Source: Rachicladosporium sp. CCFEE 5018
Lineage: Eukaryota > Ascomycota > Dothideomycetes > Cladosporiales > Cladosporiaceae
Assembly (NCBI GenBank): GCA_002077045.2
Contig: KZ111169.1
Span: 201,226-265,225 of the forward strand
Reading direction: 5' to 3'
DNA: 64,000 bases
A program made the translations under genes and the position numbers. The notes below the pieces were generated by a model that worked only from the letters and a program-made list of their open reading frames with translations, was not told the DNA's origin and did not search any database. Numbering within the stretch: position 1 is the stretch's first letter; each line of letters starts with the position of its first letter. Shown here piece after piece: positions 61,529 through 64,000 of this stretch.

Positions 61529-63624
61529 CTTGGCAGGTGGCTGTGTATGTGCTGTAAAAGACAGCAACTGTAAGAGTGCAGATGATCGAATTCAGAATCA
61601 ACAAGATAAGGCAGTCGCTGTGAGCGAGTGGACACCTTTCTGGTGGGTTGTTGTTGAGCTGGAAATTATCTCTTGGCGTAGGAGCTCCTCAAAGCAAGGA
61701 AGCACAATACTCGTGCTGTATGAGGCCAATGGTGTGACAGATCATTGGTGTAGAGAAAGAAGATAGATCTCAAGATCAACATGAGAATCTAGAGTGGGGA
61801 GCGAGCGATCTGTAGCGGTCAAGGGCTTGGAAGCTCGCGAATGGTGCAGGCATTGGCAATTTTTTGAGAACTAGCGCATCAGGGTTGAAAGCTCGGACTC
61901 TGCCCACATTTCACTAACAGACATGTGGCCAGACCGATGAGGGACTGGCAAATAGCGTACCACTGTTTCAATCGCCTCCAATCGTTCGCACATAATACAT
62001 CATGCCTCAGCAAGAACTACAGCGTCAATAGCACTTTCGCCCGGTCAGCGCTCGCACATCACACCACATGTCCAGTGAGGTCAGCACCCGCCTCAACGAT
62101 CTTCTTTGCTCCCGCTTCGCTGGGACTGCTGCCACTGCGAGCTGTCAGGGCCCGGGACAGATCTGCAGGTCGCCCGCAGCACCGAGAGGTTGACCTGCCT
62201 ATTAGATTTGATCCCTAATTCACCCGAACGCCGCCAAGCACTGGGTAGCGAGCTCGCCGCAGGCTCCACATAACGGCATCTGCTGTGAGGGTGGCGAGGT
62301 CGGCCTCGACTCCGCTTTGGAAGCACTCTTGTACTGCTATGATGGCTCGAGTCAGTTCATGGCACAGTATTGTGGCGTGTCATTGAGATAGCCCAAGTGC
62401 ACCGTCCTGTCACGGATCTGATTCTCTATTACAGTTGTCCGTCCCCGCCTTGTACTCCTCCCACCCACCATTACAAAGCTACATCACCTCTGTATGCACA
62501 TCGTTCACTGACACGTGAAAGCACGATCGAATCCGAGGCTCTGCTCCTGACATGTGAACATCTCGAGCTCGTCCAGCCACACTTCATGCAACGGGCGTGC
62601 AGGCGCAGGCGGGCAGCACGAGGCAGAGAGCTCTCGCCACGAGACGCAGCACCTGGAGCAGAGCTGCGTCGTCATTGGCTGTAGGGCTGGGCATGTTGTG
62701 CAATTGTCGATAGTGAAGCTGTCTTGCTCGTAGAGCGGACCTCCGAACAGGCTTCGAGATCGCCTGTAAATTTACACCTGACGCAAGACGAAACTGTCCG
62801 CGTCAGGCAGTCACTCTTCGCAGTTGCGGCAAAGGCTTGAGTTGATTCTATCAAGATGACGCCTGAAGCTCAGTTTTGAATTTGCATGTATTTAATGTAG
62901 GTTTCCACTGCTTTACATGTATTCTCCCTATCGACGGTGGAGAATCGTTTGGTGGTACCTGCCTCCAGCCCCAATACGGCAGGTATATTCTATGCCTTCC
63001 CGCAAGTATGGACCCGGGCTGTACTTGTTGTAGTGAAGAAGGCAGGATCCCATTTTCATCTCGTTTCACTCAAAGCCAAAACCAACTCTCATTCTTCCCA
63101 CCATTCGTCTTCGGCGCATTCGCTGCGCCTGCACCGCGTCTTCCTCGATCTTCAACAATGAGGGAAGACACGGCCACACCTCTAGGGCTCAAGCCACGAG
63201 CTTGCAGAGCGGTCGAGGGTGCCACCGCTGCGACAGCCATGGTAGTCGGTACGGCATCCATACTGAATTTGTGCGTCCCTTCGAGTCGCCGCGCTTCATT
63301 GGAACTCCCTCGAGCAGAAGTAGCCGGTGCCAAGCAGTCCTACACCGGAGGCATGCTGATGTGGTAGCCTCCGCAGCGTGCGTGTACCGCTCAGGACCAG
63401 AACCGTGGGCTGCTGGGCCAGCTCGGCCACAGGCGGGTCATCGGGCCCTTGGAGGGAGTCATATGCTGCCTGCTCGGGAGGTCTCGTGGCCAGGCTGGTC
63501 ACATGTCCCGTTAATGACCCGGACGTTGTGCGACACCCAGGTAGCAAAGTCGGCTTGTCAAAGACCATGAGCAACATGATCGTCGTCGCCATCGCTCGGC
63601 TATTGCGATGCACGGGTAACTTTG
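61529..63624. other. Long intergenic region upstream of the desaturase
   Basis: About 2.1 kb. Minus-strand promoter of the desaturase at its left. Several open frames of 60-160 codons lie on both strands between 62.4 and 63.6 kb, but they overlap each other, lack domains and mostly lack a credible ATG, so none is annotated. No RNA gene or repeat recognised. Confidence 0.45.
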
Positions 63625-64000
63625 TCATTCTCCAATCCGCTGTGTCTGTGAAGTAGGATCGGAAAATCCAGAGATCCGGTGTATATCCATGGATTGAAGG
63701 TGGGCGATAGCCGATGGGTCTAGTAAGTTGGCCTTCGGGATACGCTTCTGTTCAGACGAGGTATCATCGTCGACTTCAGGTCTCTCAGGAGCCTCTTCAT
63801 CGTCCCCAGTCGCGCCCGCAACAGCATCGTCCTCCTCGTTCGATTTGCTCCCAAGCCCCGAACCTTGGACCGTGCCCCGCTCCAAGTCTTGCTCAGCCCA
63901 TTCGTCCAACCACCGGAATCGGTTAATCTTGTCTGGATGTTCATCGCCCAGGACTTTGGCGGAAAGACTCGCAGCCTGCTCCATCAGATCCAACGCCGCA
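63625..64000 (-). CDS. TPR-repeat protein, C-terminal end (rest outside window)
   Basis: The frame is open to the right edge. The first residues visible (ALDLMEQAASLSAKVLGDEHPDKINRFRWLDEW) are one kinesin-light-chain-type tetratricopeptide repeat, as in the large fungal NB-ARC/TPR or nephrocystin-like proteins. The remaining 90 residues are acidic (NEEDDAVAGATGDDEEAPE) and disordered and end TSQTQRIGE. What lies upstream (NTPase, lipase or other effector domain) cannot be seen. Confidence 0.6.
   Translation of the reverse strand, partial: AALDLMEQAASLSAKVLGDEHPDKINRFRWLDEWAEQDLERGTVQGSGLGSKSNEEDDAVAGATGDDEEAPERPEVDDDTSSEQKRIPKANLLDPSAIAHLQSMDIHRISGFSDPTSQTQRIGE

Noticed and set aside
62370..63570. 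Open frames of 60-160 codons in the region before the TPR gene
   Set aside because: Overlap each other on both strands, mostly start at non-ATG codons and show no domain.
1..64000. tRNA, rRNA, CRISPR or riboswitch signals
   Set aside because: No T-loop-like GGTTCGA(A/T)TCC with a plausible acceptor stem, no rRNA segments and no regularly spaced repeats were found by eye; a tRNAscan or Infernal run would be decisive.

Overview
The window is nuclear DNA of a filamentous ascomycete, most likely a dothideomycete of the Mycosphaerellales/Capnodiales type. The evidence is dense gene packing on both strands, introns of about 49-106 bp with GT donors, CTGAC-like branch sites and AG acceptors, many Ascomycete orthologues, and a small inverted-repeat element with RIP-like base composition. 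There is no bacterial, organellar or CRISPR signal. I found no tRNA or rRNA by eye.

Left part (1-31.3 kb, single copy). Housekeeping genes recognised from protein motifs are the 3' end of SET2, POP8, SPT4, PPT1 (PP5 phosphatase), COG1, the tri-snRNP 27 kDa protein, VPS68, an EHT1/EEB1-type alpha/beta hydrolase and LOC1. Between them lie lineage-specific genes: a three-copy tandem family at 2.5-5.7 kb, of which only the middle copy is intact; a four-copy tandem family at 15.9-19.6 kb with two damaged or unresolved members; a rhodopsin-fold membrane protein; a 744-bp TIR element with RIP-like composition; and an isoamyl-alcohol-oxidase-like flavoenzyme gene broken by one in-frame stop.

Right part (31.3-61.5 kb). 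The same gene string occurs twice in tandem: SCC4/MAU2, an unknown 424-aa gene, VPS55, PRE5, a small unknown gene, (DUF6590 gene), a membrane protein, a MetE-like protein, and a delta-12 desaturase. The two copies are separated, and the first is interrupted, by runs of exactly 100 N. The 359 bp before the first gap are repeated immediately after it. Identity between copies is mosaic, from near-identical stretches to roughly 10% difference by eye. The simplest reading is that two homeologous or heterozygous haplotypes (an assembly bubble) were laid end to end by a scaffolder, as could happen in a hybrid diploid such as Hortaea werneckii. A true recent tandem duplication with gene conversion remains possible.

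The two copies carry different lesions. Copy A has a 209-bp deletion truncating the MetE-like gene and a 2-bp deletion in the small gene. Copy B has a nonsense codon in the small gene, a deletion of about 3 kb that removes the DUF6590 gene and the start of the membrane-protein gene, and a stop codon directly after the third histidine box of the desaturase.

From 61.5 kb to the end there is a long non-coding stretch upstream of the desaturase and the 3' end of a TPR-protein gene on the minus strand. Several housekeeping genes are divergent pairs sharing short promoters: SPT4/PPT1, COG1/SNRNP27, VPS68/hydrolase, LOC1/SCC4 and VPS55/PRE5.
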